The notes: generated by a model from the letters alone, not told the origin. Shown: positions 1 through 5,566, numbered from the stretch's first letter. The stretch is 8,437 nt of DNA from Candidatus Altimarinota bacterium (GCA_029934675.1 JAOZLT010000061.1:1-8437); one strand, 5' to 3'. Program-made: numbers and translations.

Positions 1-312
1 AAGGGGATTAAAGAAGTTAAAAAGCCAGGTAGGATATTGGCAATTGGAAATTCACGTTTTATTATGGATCGTTATATAAGACTTTTTGGACAGAATATGA
101 CTTTTGCTATGAATGCGGTTGATTTTTTGACACTAGATGAGTCCTTAATAAGCATACGTTCAAAAACTTCTTTTGATTTACCATTAAAAAAATTAAGTAT
201 TGCTGAACGTCAAGTAATCAAATTTGTCGGCATATTTTTAATGCCAATATTAGTGATAGTTTTTGGAATTGTGAGATTTATTATAATAAAGCGGACAAGA
301 ATATCTTTATAA
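1..312 (+). CDS. GldG-type ABC transporter auxiliary protein, C-terminal part (5' partial)
   Basis: The frame is open from the first base of the window, so this is the last 103 codons of a gene that begins upstream; the TTG at 37 is internal. The fragment starts KKPGRILAIGNSRF, which fits the 'record of state' strand of the GldG / ABC_transp_aux family, and continues with MNAVDFLTLDESLISIRSK, the typical family signature before the membrane anchor. One hydrophobic helix (about residues 73-96 of the fragment) followed by KRTR gives a C-terminal anchor with a short basic cytoplasmic end. Family members work beside an ABC-2 permease and ATPase (GldF/GldA type); those genes would be expected just upstream, outside the window. 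The DUF4340 gene follows after 10 nt, so the two are very probably co-transcribed. The transported substrate is unknown. Confidence 0.8.
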   Translation, partial: KGIKEVKKPGRILAIGNSRFIMDRYIRLFGQNMTFAMNAVDFLTLDESLISIRSKTSFDLPLKKLSIAERQVIKFVGIFLMPILVIVFGIVRFIIIKRTRISL

Positions 313-322
313 ATTATTATTT

Positions 323-1315
323 ATGAGTGAAAAACAGAACAGATTCAGTTATTTAAAAAAGATAAGTACCTTTAAGAAGGTGCTGATAGTTTTTGTGACA
401 CTTTTGATATTTATTATTATTGTGGAACAACCGGGGAGTGATTCTTCTAAGCGCAGAAAGAATAGTAAATATTTTATTCCTAAATTAGTTTTAGAAGAGG
501 TTTCGAGGGTCAGTATCAAAAAACCCAACTTTAAAAGTGCCATTAGTCTTGAAAAGATTGATGATAAATGGAGAGTTGCTAATGGGCATTCTTTTCCTGC
601 AGATGTACATAAGATTGAAAAATTTCTTAAGGTTACGTATAGCTTGAAACAGGGTTCTATGGTATCTAATAATTTGGAACGTGCACTTATTTTTTCTGTT
701 GATGAAAAAACAGGTACTCATATTGAAATGTGGAATTATGCTGAACATTCTATTGCTGATTTCTATGCTGGTGAATCGATACCTAATGGTCAGTATCTTA
801 GACATGCGGATTCTGAAGAAGTTTATCAGACTATTCCAAGCTTAATTTCATTTTTATCTGAGGATACTGAGGGATGGAAAGATAAGACCCTTTTAAGCGT
901 AGAAGAGGAGGATGTTCGAAAAATAGTACTTAAGAATCTTGATGACGAGATAGCGATTGAAAAGGAGGCTGATACGGGGGTGTGGAAAGTTATACAACCG
1001 AAGGAGGCTAGGGCTGATGATCTTGCAATACGTACTTTATTTGAGCAATTAAGGCTATTTAAGGCAGATTCTTTTGCTGATAGTGTTGATGGAAGTCAGG
1101 TTGATTTTGAGGAGCCTGATTATAAAATTTCTATTAAGTTAGCAGATGATTCTTTGAAATTAGTTTTATTGAGCGTATCTGATGAAAATGATAAATATTT
1201 TGCGAAAAATGGTGATTCTACTTTTATTTATATTGTTTCAAAGGAGATGGTTGATAAAGTGTTTGGATTGGATTTTAAGATTCATGACAAAAAGGAGGTT
1301 GAAGAGTCCGAATAG
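323..1315 (+). CDS. DUF4340 domain-containing membrane-anchored protein
   Basis: This is a complete 330-residue protein. It has a short basic N-terminus, one hydrophobic segment at about residues 18-35 (KKVLIVFVTLLIFIIIVEQP), then a soluble, presumably extracytoplasmic region, so the topology is a signal anchor. Two similar stretches are visible, each with an Ile/Val-rich strand followed by a DDKWRV or TGVWKV turn (about residues 75-85 and 218-224), the repeated layout of DUF4340 proteins. The family is commonly encoded next to GldG-type genes, as here, and is thought to be an accessory part of that ABC system; its biochemical role is not known. ATG at 323 is chosen because it lies 10 nt after the preceding stop. 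No Shine-Dalgarno sequence precedes it, which suggests translational coupling. It ends in TAG. The family call rests on pattern and context. Confidence 0.78.
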   Translation: MSEKQNRFSYLKKISTFKKVLIVFVTLLIFIIIVEQPGSDSSKRRKNSKYFIPKLVLEEVSRVSIKKPNFKSAISLEKIDDKWRVANGHSFPADVHKIEKFLKVTYSLKQGSMVSNNLERALIFSVDEKTGTHIEMWNYAEHSIADFYAGESIPNGQYLRHADSEEVYQTIPSLISFLSEDTEGWKDKTLLSVEEEDVRKIVLKNLDDEIAIEKEADTGVWKVIQPKEARADDLAIRTLFEQLRLFKADSFADSVDGSQVDFEEPDYKISIKLADDSLKLVLLSVSDENDKYFAKNGDSTFIYIVSKEMVDKVFGLDFKIHDKKEVEESE

Positions 1316-1400
1316 ATTTTGAATAAACTTCGGCTTACTGCTCTCTGCTAAAGCTACAAATGGTTCGGAGTTGATTTTTAAGTATGAAAAATTTAGTTAA

Positions 1401-1417
1401 TTCGTAGTCGATACGAA
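1401..1417 (-). terminator. Weak hairpin between convergent genes, possible yebC terminator
   Basis: A perfect 6-bp stem (ttcgta / tacgaa) with a 5-nt loop lies directly beyond the yebC stop codon. Read on the minus strand, a T5 tract comes about 10 nt after the stem, which is farther than in a standard intrinsic terminator. The rest of the 103-bp gap between the DUF4340 stop and the yebC stop shows nothing else I can support. Confidence 0.3.
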
Positions 1418-1418
1418 G

Positions 1419-2171
1419 TTAATTCGAAAGCTTCTCCATCAATTCATCACTAATATCAAAATTGCTTGATACATTCGTAACGTCAGGGTCGTATTCAAGG
1501 GTGTCCATAAATTCAAGTATTTTTTTTGCGTCATTTTCATCTTCAATTTTAACTACGTCTTTGGCAATTAATAATACTTCGGCATTTTCAATTTCAATAT
1601 TTTGTTCCTTAATCTTTTTATTAACATCGCTTAGTGAATTTGGCTCTGTATAGATTTCAATAATGTCACCTTCTGCTTTAATATCTTCAGCACCTGCATC
1701 TATGACAGCTAGTTCAATATCATCAATGTTTCCATTTTCCACTTTTACAGTAATTACGCCTTTTCGTTCGAACATCCACGCAACACTGCCTGAAGCGCCT
1801 AAATTACCACCCTTTTTATTAAATGTAGTTTTTATGTTTGTATAAGTACGGTTTTTATTGTCTGTGAGACATTCGACAATAATTGCTGTACCTGCTGGCC
1901 CATATCCCTCGTATGTTAGCTCGTTTATTTCAGCTGCATTTTTCAGTTCACCTGTACCACGTTTAATAGCCCTATCAATATTATTATTAGGTACATTTTC
2001 TTTTTTTGCATTATCGATTGCCAGTCGAAGGTTTGGGTTCATATCAGGGTCTCCACCATTTTTGGCTGCAATGGTAATGAGGCTGGCGTGACGAGTAAAG
2101 ATAACTCCACGCTTTGCGTCAGCCGCACCTTTTTTATGTTTAATAGAATGCCATTTACTATGTCCACTCAT
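1419..2171 (-). CDS. yebC: YebC/PmpR family protein (translation factor / regulator)
   Basis: This is a complete 250-residue member of the YebC family (usual length about 240-250). The N-terminus MSGHSKWHSIKHKKGAAD is the family hallmark and fixes the ATG at 2171. Further family blocks are NPNLRLAIDNAKKENVPNNN (residues about 46-65), the TYEGYGPAGTAIIVECLTDN stretch around residues 85-104, and KGGNLGASGSVAWMFERKG around 119-137. The C-terminal third is the usual acidic alpha/beta domain. Members were first described as DNA-binding regulators; later work places YebC-type proteins at the ribosome, easing stalls at proline-rich stretches. A place behind rpsF and rpsR on the same strand fits a translation role. 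No Shine-Dalgarno sequence is visible and the 102-bp upstream gap has no convincing promoter, so it may be read from the rpsF promoter. Confidence 0.95.
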   Translation of the reverse strand: MSGHSKWHSIKHKKGAADAKRGVIFTRHASLITIAAKNGGDPDMNPNLRLAIDNAKKENVPNNNIDRAIKRGTGELKNAAEINELTYEGYGPAGTAIIVECLTDNKNRTYTNIKTTFNKKGGNLGASGSVAWMFERKGVITVKVENGNIDDIELAVIDAGAEDIKAEGDIIEIYTEPNSLSDVNKKIKEQNIEIENAEVLLIAKDVVKIEDENDAKKILEFMDTLEYDPDVTNVSSNFDISDELMEKLSN

Positions 2172-2175
2172 AATT

Positions 2176-2270
2176 AGTGCTTAAGGTGTAAGTGTAAGGT
2201 GTAAGTGAATTAATACCGCCCTAATACCTGCTTACCGGCAGGTAGGCTAAGCACTTTATACTTACATCTT
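2176..2270. repeat. Nested inverted and tandem repeats in the rpsR-yebC gap
   Basis: Almost the entire gap is repeat structure. A 13-bp unit, taaggtgtaagtg, occurs twice in perfect tandem (2182-2207). The left arm 2183-2201 is an inverted copy of 2252-2270 at 16 of 19 positions, and all three differences are A/G transitions, so on a plus-strand transcript they would be G-U pairs. A second 8-bp inverted pair (agtgctta 2176-2183, taagcact 2248-2255) overlaps these arms. In the middle sits a perfect 7-bp stem, tacctgc 2225-2231 with gcaggta 2238-2244, loop ttaccg. The GC-rich core is bracketed by the direct repeat ctaa (2221-2224 and 2247-2250). Confidence 0.7.
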
Positions 2271-2273
2271 TAA

Positions 2274-2525
2274 TTATGCTCGATACTTATTTATAAAAGG
2301 GATAAGCGCCATTTCACGAGCACGTTTGATCGCAGTGGAGAGCTTTTTTTGATGTCTTAGACAAACTCCTGAGTAATAACGTGGTTTGATTTTCTGAAAA
2401 CCATTGATAAAGAACTTTAGAGTTTTAACGTCTTTGTAGTCAATATCACCCATTTGATTTGTACAGAAGGTGCAACGTCGTTTTCCTGGTGCGTGCTTTT
2501 GTTTAGTTGAGAATATTACAGCCAT
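2274..2525 (-). CDS. rpsR: 30S ribosomal protein bS18
   Basis: This is a complete 83-residue bS18 that binds bS6 in the platform of the small subunit. The core is recognisable: DYKDVKTLKFFINGFQKIKPR (about residues 29-49), then SGVCLRHQKKLSTAIKRAR and the ending MALIPFINKYRA. It keeps the zinc-type residues Cys18, Cys21, Cys55 and His58, so it is a C+ form. The ATG at 2525 gives the normal length; no Shine-Dalgarno sequence precedes it. It follows rpsF by 59 bp. In most bacteria ssb sits between rpsF and rpsR; here there is no ssb, only a hairpin repeat. Confidence 0.97.
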   Translation of the reverse strand: MAVIFSTKQKHAPGKRRCTFCTNQMGDIDYKDVKTLKFFINGFQKIKPRYYSGVCLRHQKKLSTAIKRAREMALIPFINKYRA

Positions 2526-2542
2526 GATAATTAATTATGAGT

Positions 2543-2587
2543 TATGAATTAATAATTCCACGCCTACTGCGGGACAGGTATGAATTA
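2543..2587. repeat. GC-rich hairpin bracketed by 9-bp direct repeats, rpsF-rpsR gap
   Basis: The sequence tatgaatta occurs at 2543-2551 and again at 2579-2587, the second copy including the rpsF stop codon. Between them lie 27 bp with a palindrome partly in the left repeat (gaatta-a-taattc, 2546-2558) and a GC-rich stretch, gcctactgcgggacaggt. That stretch can fold on the minus strand as cctgt/gtagg-type pairs including G-U. The ten bases tgaattaata at 2545-2554 recur at 2206-2215 in the rpsR-yebC gap, again just before a GC-rich hairpin. Confidence 0.55.
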
Positions 2588-3244
2588 GAGTTTTAGATCC
2601 TCTCCACCAAGTATTTCGTCTAATTTTTTATCTAATTCTGATTCACGTTCTTTGTTTTCTTTAGATTCCTCTTTTTTCTCTTCCTTTTTTACTTCATCTT
2701 TTATTTCCTTAGTTTTTTCTTCTGCAATTTCTTTCTTATCTTCAGTTTTTTTCTCAATAACTTCTTCTTTTTTCTTTGGTTGGATTATAGGTGAGTTGTG
2801 TTTGATACTTATATTCTTTTGTGAATTTCTCCTTTCTCCGCTTGTACCAGTTCGGGCAGGTTTTTTAGATTTTTCCTCTGCCATGTTTTTGATGTCATAT
2901 TTTACATAAGTATAATCACCAGGAATGTTAATTATCATAGAGCGTAGAACATCTTTTTCAATTCTGAGATAATTTTTAAGTTCAGTTAAGAATTGGCTTG
3001 GAAGTTCCGTATTATAAACCATGTAAATACCTTCAAGGTGTTTTTGTATTTTGTATGCTAGTGTTTTTTTACCCCAAAAATCTTCGCTCGTAATTTTACC
3101 ACCAGCTTTTTCTATCATATCTGTAATTTCTTTAAGCTTTTTAGTAATTTCGGTTTCACGAAGTTCCGGACTTAATATAAGCATAAGTTCGTATGGTCTG
3201 ATAACAGATTCGACCTTTCTCTCGGTCTTAATTTTTTTCGCCAT
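2585..3244 (-). CDS. rpsF: 30S ribosomal protein bS6 with long charged C-terminal tail
   Basis: This is a 219-residue protein, about twice the usual bS6 length. Residues about 16-110 are the bS6 fold: RPYELMLILSPEL opens strand 1, FWGKKTLAYKIQKHLEGIY is the conserved central block, and LRIEKDVLRSMIINI closes it. A basic 15-residue stretch precedes the domain. From about residue 120 on, the protein is low complexity and rich in Lys and Glu, with a basic linker (about 125-150), a long charged segment likely to be helical or disordered, and a conserved-looking end, ELDKKLDEILGG. bS6 pairs with bS18 in the 30S platform. There is no in-frame ATG closer to the domain, so the start at 3244 stands. 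It is first in a likely rpsF-rpsR-yebC operon. The tail's role is unknown. Confidence 0.95.
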   Translation of the reverse strand: MAKKIKTERKVESVIRPYELMLILSPELRETEITKKLKEITDMIEKAGGKITSEDFWGKKTLAYKIQKHLEGIYMVYNTELPSQFLTELKNYLRIEKDVLRSMIINIPGDYTYVKYDIKNMAEEKSKKPARTGTSGERRNSQKNISIKHNSPIIQPKKKEEVIEKKTEDKKEIAEEKTKEIKDEVKKEEKKEESKENKERESELDKKLDEILGGEDLKL

Positions 3245-3257
3245 GATGTTACAATTT

Positions 3258-3292
3258 TATGGGCTAAACGCTATAAGCCTAAATGACTCATA
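3258..3292 (-). promoter_or_regulatory. Possible leader hairpin upstream of rpsF
   Basis: In the roughly 56-nt leader predicted from the rpsF promoter, the minus strand can pair tatg (3292-3289) and ggct (3279-3276) with agcc and cata (3265-3258), leaving a 10-nt loop and a 9-nt bulge on one side. Many bacteria autoregulate rpsF through an S6:S18-binding leader RNA with a bulged stem. I do not see the CCG bulge described for that motif, so this is only a position- and shape-based suggestion. Confidence 0.2.
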
Positions 3293-3307
3293 GAAGATTG
3301 TGTGATT

Positions 3308-3335
3308 ATTTTACGGAAATATGTGATTAATGCAA
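3308..3335 (-). promoter_or_regulatory. Probable sigma70-type promoter for rpsF-rpsR-yebC
   Basis: On the minus strand ttgcat (3335-3330) is followed after 16 bp by taaaat (3313-3308), matching TTGACA at 4 of 6 and TATAAT at 5 of 6. It would start transcription near 3300, leaving a leader of about 55 nt before the rpsF ATG. Confidence 0.5.
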
Positions 3336-3380
3336 GGGAATTTTCTATTAATATTTGATATTTACTATTTTCGCCTGTGA

Positions 3381-3483
3381 GTTATAGGTAATATAGTTAT
3401 ATATAATACATACTACTAAATACATCCCATTACTTATAACTACCCACTAACCCCTGGTACGGGGTTACTAACTTACCTATTAC
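3381..3483. repeat. Inverted-repeat arms around a GC hairpin, upstream of nth
   Basis: The arms gttataggtaa (3381-3391) and ttacctattac (3473-3483) are inverted copies at 10 of 11 positions. Between them lies AT-rich sequence with repeated ttactta-type words, and a perfect 7-bp GC-rich stem, taacccc (3448-3454) with ggggtta (3461-3467), loop tggtac. The hairpin is bracketed by the direct repeat actaac (3446-3451 and 3467-3472). The 262-bp gap between the rpsF and nth starts holds this element and the rpsF promoter and leader, and no gene that I can support. Confidence 0.55.
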
Positions 3484-3506
3484 TTATTACTCAATAAGAC
3501 AATAAT

Positions 3507-4130
3507 TTGCAAAAATTCACTAAAAAAGCAAAGGTTCAGCAGATAATTCAGGTTCTTGAGAAACTTTATCCAAAAGCTCCAATTCCTTTAAAACATAAAA
3601 GTCCTTTTACGCTTTTGGTTGCAGTTTTGTTGTCTGGTCAGTCGACGGATAAGATTGTTAACAGAATTACTCCTGTCTTATTCAAATTAGCTGATACTCC
3701 GGAGAGGATGGCGAAGGTATCAGTGGCTAAAATCCGTTCGATTATAAAACCAATAGGTCTTTCGCCTACAAAATCTAAAAATATATTAGCTTTGTCTAAG
3801 ATATTGGTTGAAGAATTCAATTCCGAGGTGCCATCGACTTTTGAAGAACTTGAGAGTTTGCCTGGCATTGGTCATAAAACAGCTTCGGTTGTAATGTCTC
3901 AAGCTTTTGGTAAGCCGGCATTTCCTGTAGATACGCATATACACCGCTTAGCTCATCGTTGGGGGCTTAGTAATGGTAAGAATGTGAAACAGACTGAGAA
4001 AGATCTCAAAAGACTGTTCCCTAAAGAACTATGGAGCAAATTACATATACAAATGATATATTTTGGGCGGGAATATTGTCCTGCAAGGGGGCATGAAGTA
4101 AGGGGCTGTCCGATTTGTAAGTTTTGTTAG
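3507..4130 (+). CDS. nth: Endonuclease III (bifunctional DNA glycosylase / AP lyase)
   Basis: This is a complete 207-residue base-excision repair enzyme that removes oxidised pyrimidines and cleaves at the abasic site. The core block LLSGQSTDKIVNRITPVLF (about residues 41-59) matches the family's LSxQxTD motif. The helix-hairpin-helix is LPGIGHKTASVVM with catalytic Lys124, and the catalytic Asp is Asp142 in FPVDTHIHRLAHRWGL. The C-terminal cysteines are Cys191, Cys201, Cys204 and Cys207, a spacing of x9, x2, x2 in place of the usual x6, x2, x5 of the 4Fe-4S loop, with the last cysteine the final residue. The start must be the TTG at 3507: an in-frame TAA lies at 3495 and the next ATG is codon 68, inside the core. 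A hairpin follows the TAG. The enzyme call is secure; cluster binding is less so. Confidence 0.95.
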   Translation: MQKFTKKAKVQQIIQVLEKLYPKAPIPLKHKSPFTLLVAVLLSGQSTDKIVNRITPVLFKLADTPERMAKVSVAKIRSIIKPIGLSPTKSKNILALSKILVEEFNSEVPSTFEELESLPGIGHKTASVVMSQAFGKPAFPVDTHIHRLAHRWGLSNGKNVKQTEKDLKRLFPKELWSKLHIQMIYFGREYCPARGHEVRGCPICKFC

Positions 4131-4138
4131 ATTAACTT

Positions 4139-4178
4139 GGTTCATGGTTCACAATGAACTATGAACTATGAACTTTTT
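4139..4178 (+). terminator. Probable nth terminator made of tatgaac-like repeats
   Basis: Nine bases after the nth stop, gttcatggttca (4140-4151) pairs with tgaactatgaac (4155-4166) over 12 bp with one G-U pair and a 3-nt loop (caa). A further tatgaac copy (4167-4173) follows, then T5 (4174-4178). The extra repeat lets the right arm pair in two registers, one of which ends directly at the T tract. G+C content is low for a terminator. Confidence 0.5.
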
Positions 4179-4182
4179 ATGA

Positions 4183-4188
4183 TATAAT
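4183..4188 (+). promoter_or_regulatory. TATAAT -10 box 6 nt before an ATG (leaderless candidate)
   Basis: A perfect TATAAT lies at 4183-4188 and the ATG of the HTH-phosphoribosyltransferase gene begins at 4195, so transcription would start at or next to the start codon. The only -35 candidate, atgaac (4161-4166, spacer 16), matches 3 of 6 and lies in the terminator hairpin's right arm. The agagg at 4189-4193 is too close to the ATG (1 nt) to serve as a normal ribosome-binding site. Confidence 0.55.
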
Positions 4189-4194
4189 AGAGGT

Positions 4195-5169
4195 ATGACA
4201 ACAGATACTTCTAAAAAAATCATTGAATTTGTTAAATCAAAAAGGCAGACAACTGCCAAAGAACTTGCTGATTTTTTTCCAATTAGTAATAGAGCTATAT
4301 TCAAGCAGCTTAAAAAGCTTATTAATGAAAGTAAATTGGTTAAGATAGGTAGGCCACCAAAAGTTTTTTATATGCTTGCTGAAAAAAAAGTAGATAAAAA
4401 AGATTTGGTAATTGATTCAAATACTCAATCAATAATTGAGGAAAATTATCTGATTATTACCCCTATAGGTAAAAGATTGGATGGATTTGAGGGGTTTGTT
4501 TATTGGTGTAATAAGAATAATGAAGATGCTCAGAAGACTGCGAAGGAGTATGTTAAGACTTTTAAAAAGTATCATTCCTATTTGCATGATGGGCTTATTA
4601 ACGGAATTGATAAGATGAAAAATACTTTTAAGATAGTTCATCTTGACCATCTTTTTTACCTGGATTTTTACAGTATTGAGCGATTTGGAAAAACAAAACT
4701 GGGTCAACTTCTTCTTTATGCTAAACAGAGTCAGAATAAAGAGTTTATAAAATCTCTTATTGCTCAAATAAAACCTAAAATCGATTTACTTATTAAAAAA
4801 TATAAGATTGGTGCAGTCGGATTTATTTCTCCTACTGTTAAGCGACCAGTTCAGTTTATGAAAGAACTTCAACGACATTTGAATCTGGAAGTTCCAATTA
4901 TTCCTATTACTAAAATAAAAACAGATATAATAGTTCCTCAAAAGACTTTGAATAAATTAGCTGATCGTATTGATAATGCTCAAATGACACTTGTAGCAGA
5001 GGGTAATAAAACTTATAAGAATGTTCTTCTGATAGATGATGCTGTCGGGTCTGGTGCAACTCTTAATGAAATGGCTGGACAGATAAAGTCTAAAAAATTC
5101 GGGAGAAATGTTATAGGTTTGTCTATTACGGGGAGTTTTAAAGGTTTTGATATAATTAGTGAAGTGTAA
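4195..5169 (+). CDS. Winged-helix DNA-binding / type I phosphoribosyltransferase (ComF-like) fusion protein
   Basis: This is a 324-residue protein with two recognisable ends. Residues about 5-62 look like a winged helix-turn-helix: RQTTAKELADFFPISNRAIFKQLKKL is the helical part, and KLVKIGRPPKVFYML is the wing. Residues about 200-324 resemble a type I phosphoribosyltransferase: VGFISPTVKRPVQFM, a ComF-like VPQKTLNKLADRIDNAQ stretch, and the PRPP-binding signature VLLIDDAVGSGATL at 277-290 with Asp281 and Asp282. The middle (about 83-200) is alpha-helical, rich in aromatic and basic residues, and not recognised. Similar logic is known from Bacillus PurR, a winged-helix regulator with a phosphoribosyltransferase fold, but the middle domain and ComF-like features differ. 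It could be a PRPP- or nucleotide-sensing regulator or an enzyme carrying its own regulator. It stands alone behind its own -10 box and is not in an operon. Confidence 0.75.
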   Translation: MTTDTSKKIIEFVKSKRQTTAKELADFFPISNRAIFKQLKKLINESKLVKIGRPPKVFYMLAEKKVDKKDLVIDSNTQSIIEENYLIITPIGKRLDGFEGFVYWCNKNNEDAQKTAKEYVKTFKKYHSYLHDGLINGIDKMKNTFKIVHLDHLFYLDFYSIERFGKTKLGQLLLYAKQSQNKEFIKSLIAQIKPKIDLLIKKYKIGAVGFISPTVKRPVQFMKELQRHLNLEVPIIPITKIKTDIIVPQKTLNKLADRIDNAQMTLVAEGNKTYKNVLLIDDAVGSGATLNEMAGQIKSKKFGRNVIGLSITGSFKGFDIISEV

Positions 5170-5312
5170 GTTTTTATTTTGTATCAGTGGCTAATATAGT
5201 TAGTATATTTGTATATACGTTGTATGTATTTGTGATATATTATTTTTTTATTATGTCTAATGCTTGTTAATTTACAATTTGCATTGATGAAAGTTTGAAA
5301 AAAAGCTCATAG

Positions 5313-5360
5313 AGGGTATATGAAGTGGAGAAGCGTCCGATTTGTAGCCAAATTGTTTAA
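5313..5360 (+). pseudogene. Remnant resembling the 3' end of nth
   Basis: Positions 5313-5346 align without gaps to 4086-4119 inside nth at 24 of 34 bases, including 12 identical bases in a row (gtccgatttgta) and atgaagt at the same distance. In the nth-equivalent frame it reads RVYEVEKRPICSQIV and a TAA at 5358, beside HEVRGCPICKFC at the end of nth; Arg replaces one cluster cysteine and an in-frame TAG precedes it at 5310. It therefore looks like a decayed copy of an nth-type C-terminus. The other bases of the 193-bp gap between the fusion gene and the next gene show only AT-rich sequence. Chance similarity is possible. Confidence 0.35.
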
Positions 5361-5362
5361 GT

Positions 5363-5566
5363 TTAATTTTCTACAATAAAACCATTGTCATCTATTTTAC
5401 ATTCAGTTTCGAAATATAATTCAGGATTTTTTGGATTTTGAATTTTTAATTTTACAGTTGCATAGTGTTTTCCACTCTTATTTTCTTGTCCTATTAATCC
5501 GAAGTTATGAAGTCCTAGAGATTGAATTGTTTCTTTGGCTAGTTTTTCTAGATTTTCACAATCAGT
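5363..5566 (-). pseudogene. Displaced 3' part of the frameshifted unknown gene
   Basis: After the A6 run at 5566-5571 the -1 frame stays open for 67 codons and reads TDCENLEKLAKETIQSLGL, then HNFGLIGQENKSGKHYATVK, then a strand-rich ending with DDNGFIVEN and TAA at 5363-5365. Composition matches the upstream part (Lys, Glu, Asn-rich), and there is no start codon or ribosome-binding site to make it a separate gene. It is best read as the original C-terminus of the gene whose first part is at 5548-6114. Confidence 0.65.

Noticed and set aside
1316..1400. tRNA or small RNA in the gap after the DUF4340 gene (a ggttcgga sequence recalls a T loop)
   Set aside because: No acceptor stem, anticodon arm or D arm can be drawn around it.
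1462..2091. Open frames on the plus strand opposite yebC, and similar ones opposite rpsF, nth and others
   Set aside because: They are Ser/Phe-rich antisense shadows of well-identified genes, with no signals of their own.
2182..2207. CRISPR-like direct repeats
   Set aside because: There are only two abutting 13-bp copies with no spacers and no cas genes in the window.
5203..5218. Perfect AT-only hairpin gtatat / atatac after the fusion gene
   Set aside because: A 6-bp stem with almost no G+C and no following T tract is expected by chance in such AT-rich sequence.
5320..5379. Small ORF starting MKWRSVRFVAKL
   Set aside because: It has no ribosome-binding site or promoter, and overlaps both the nth-like remnant and the end of the opposite-strand gene. 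It is more likely chance.
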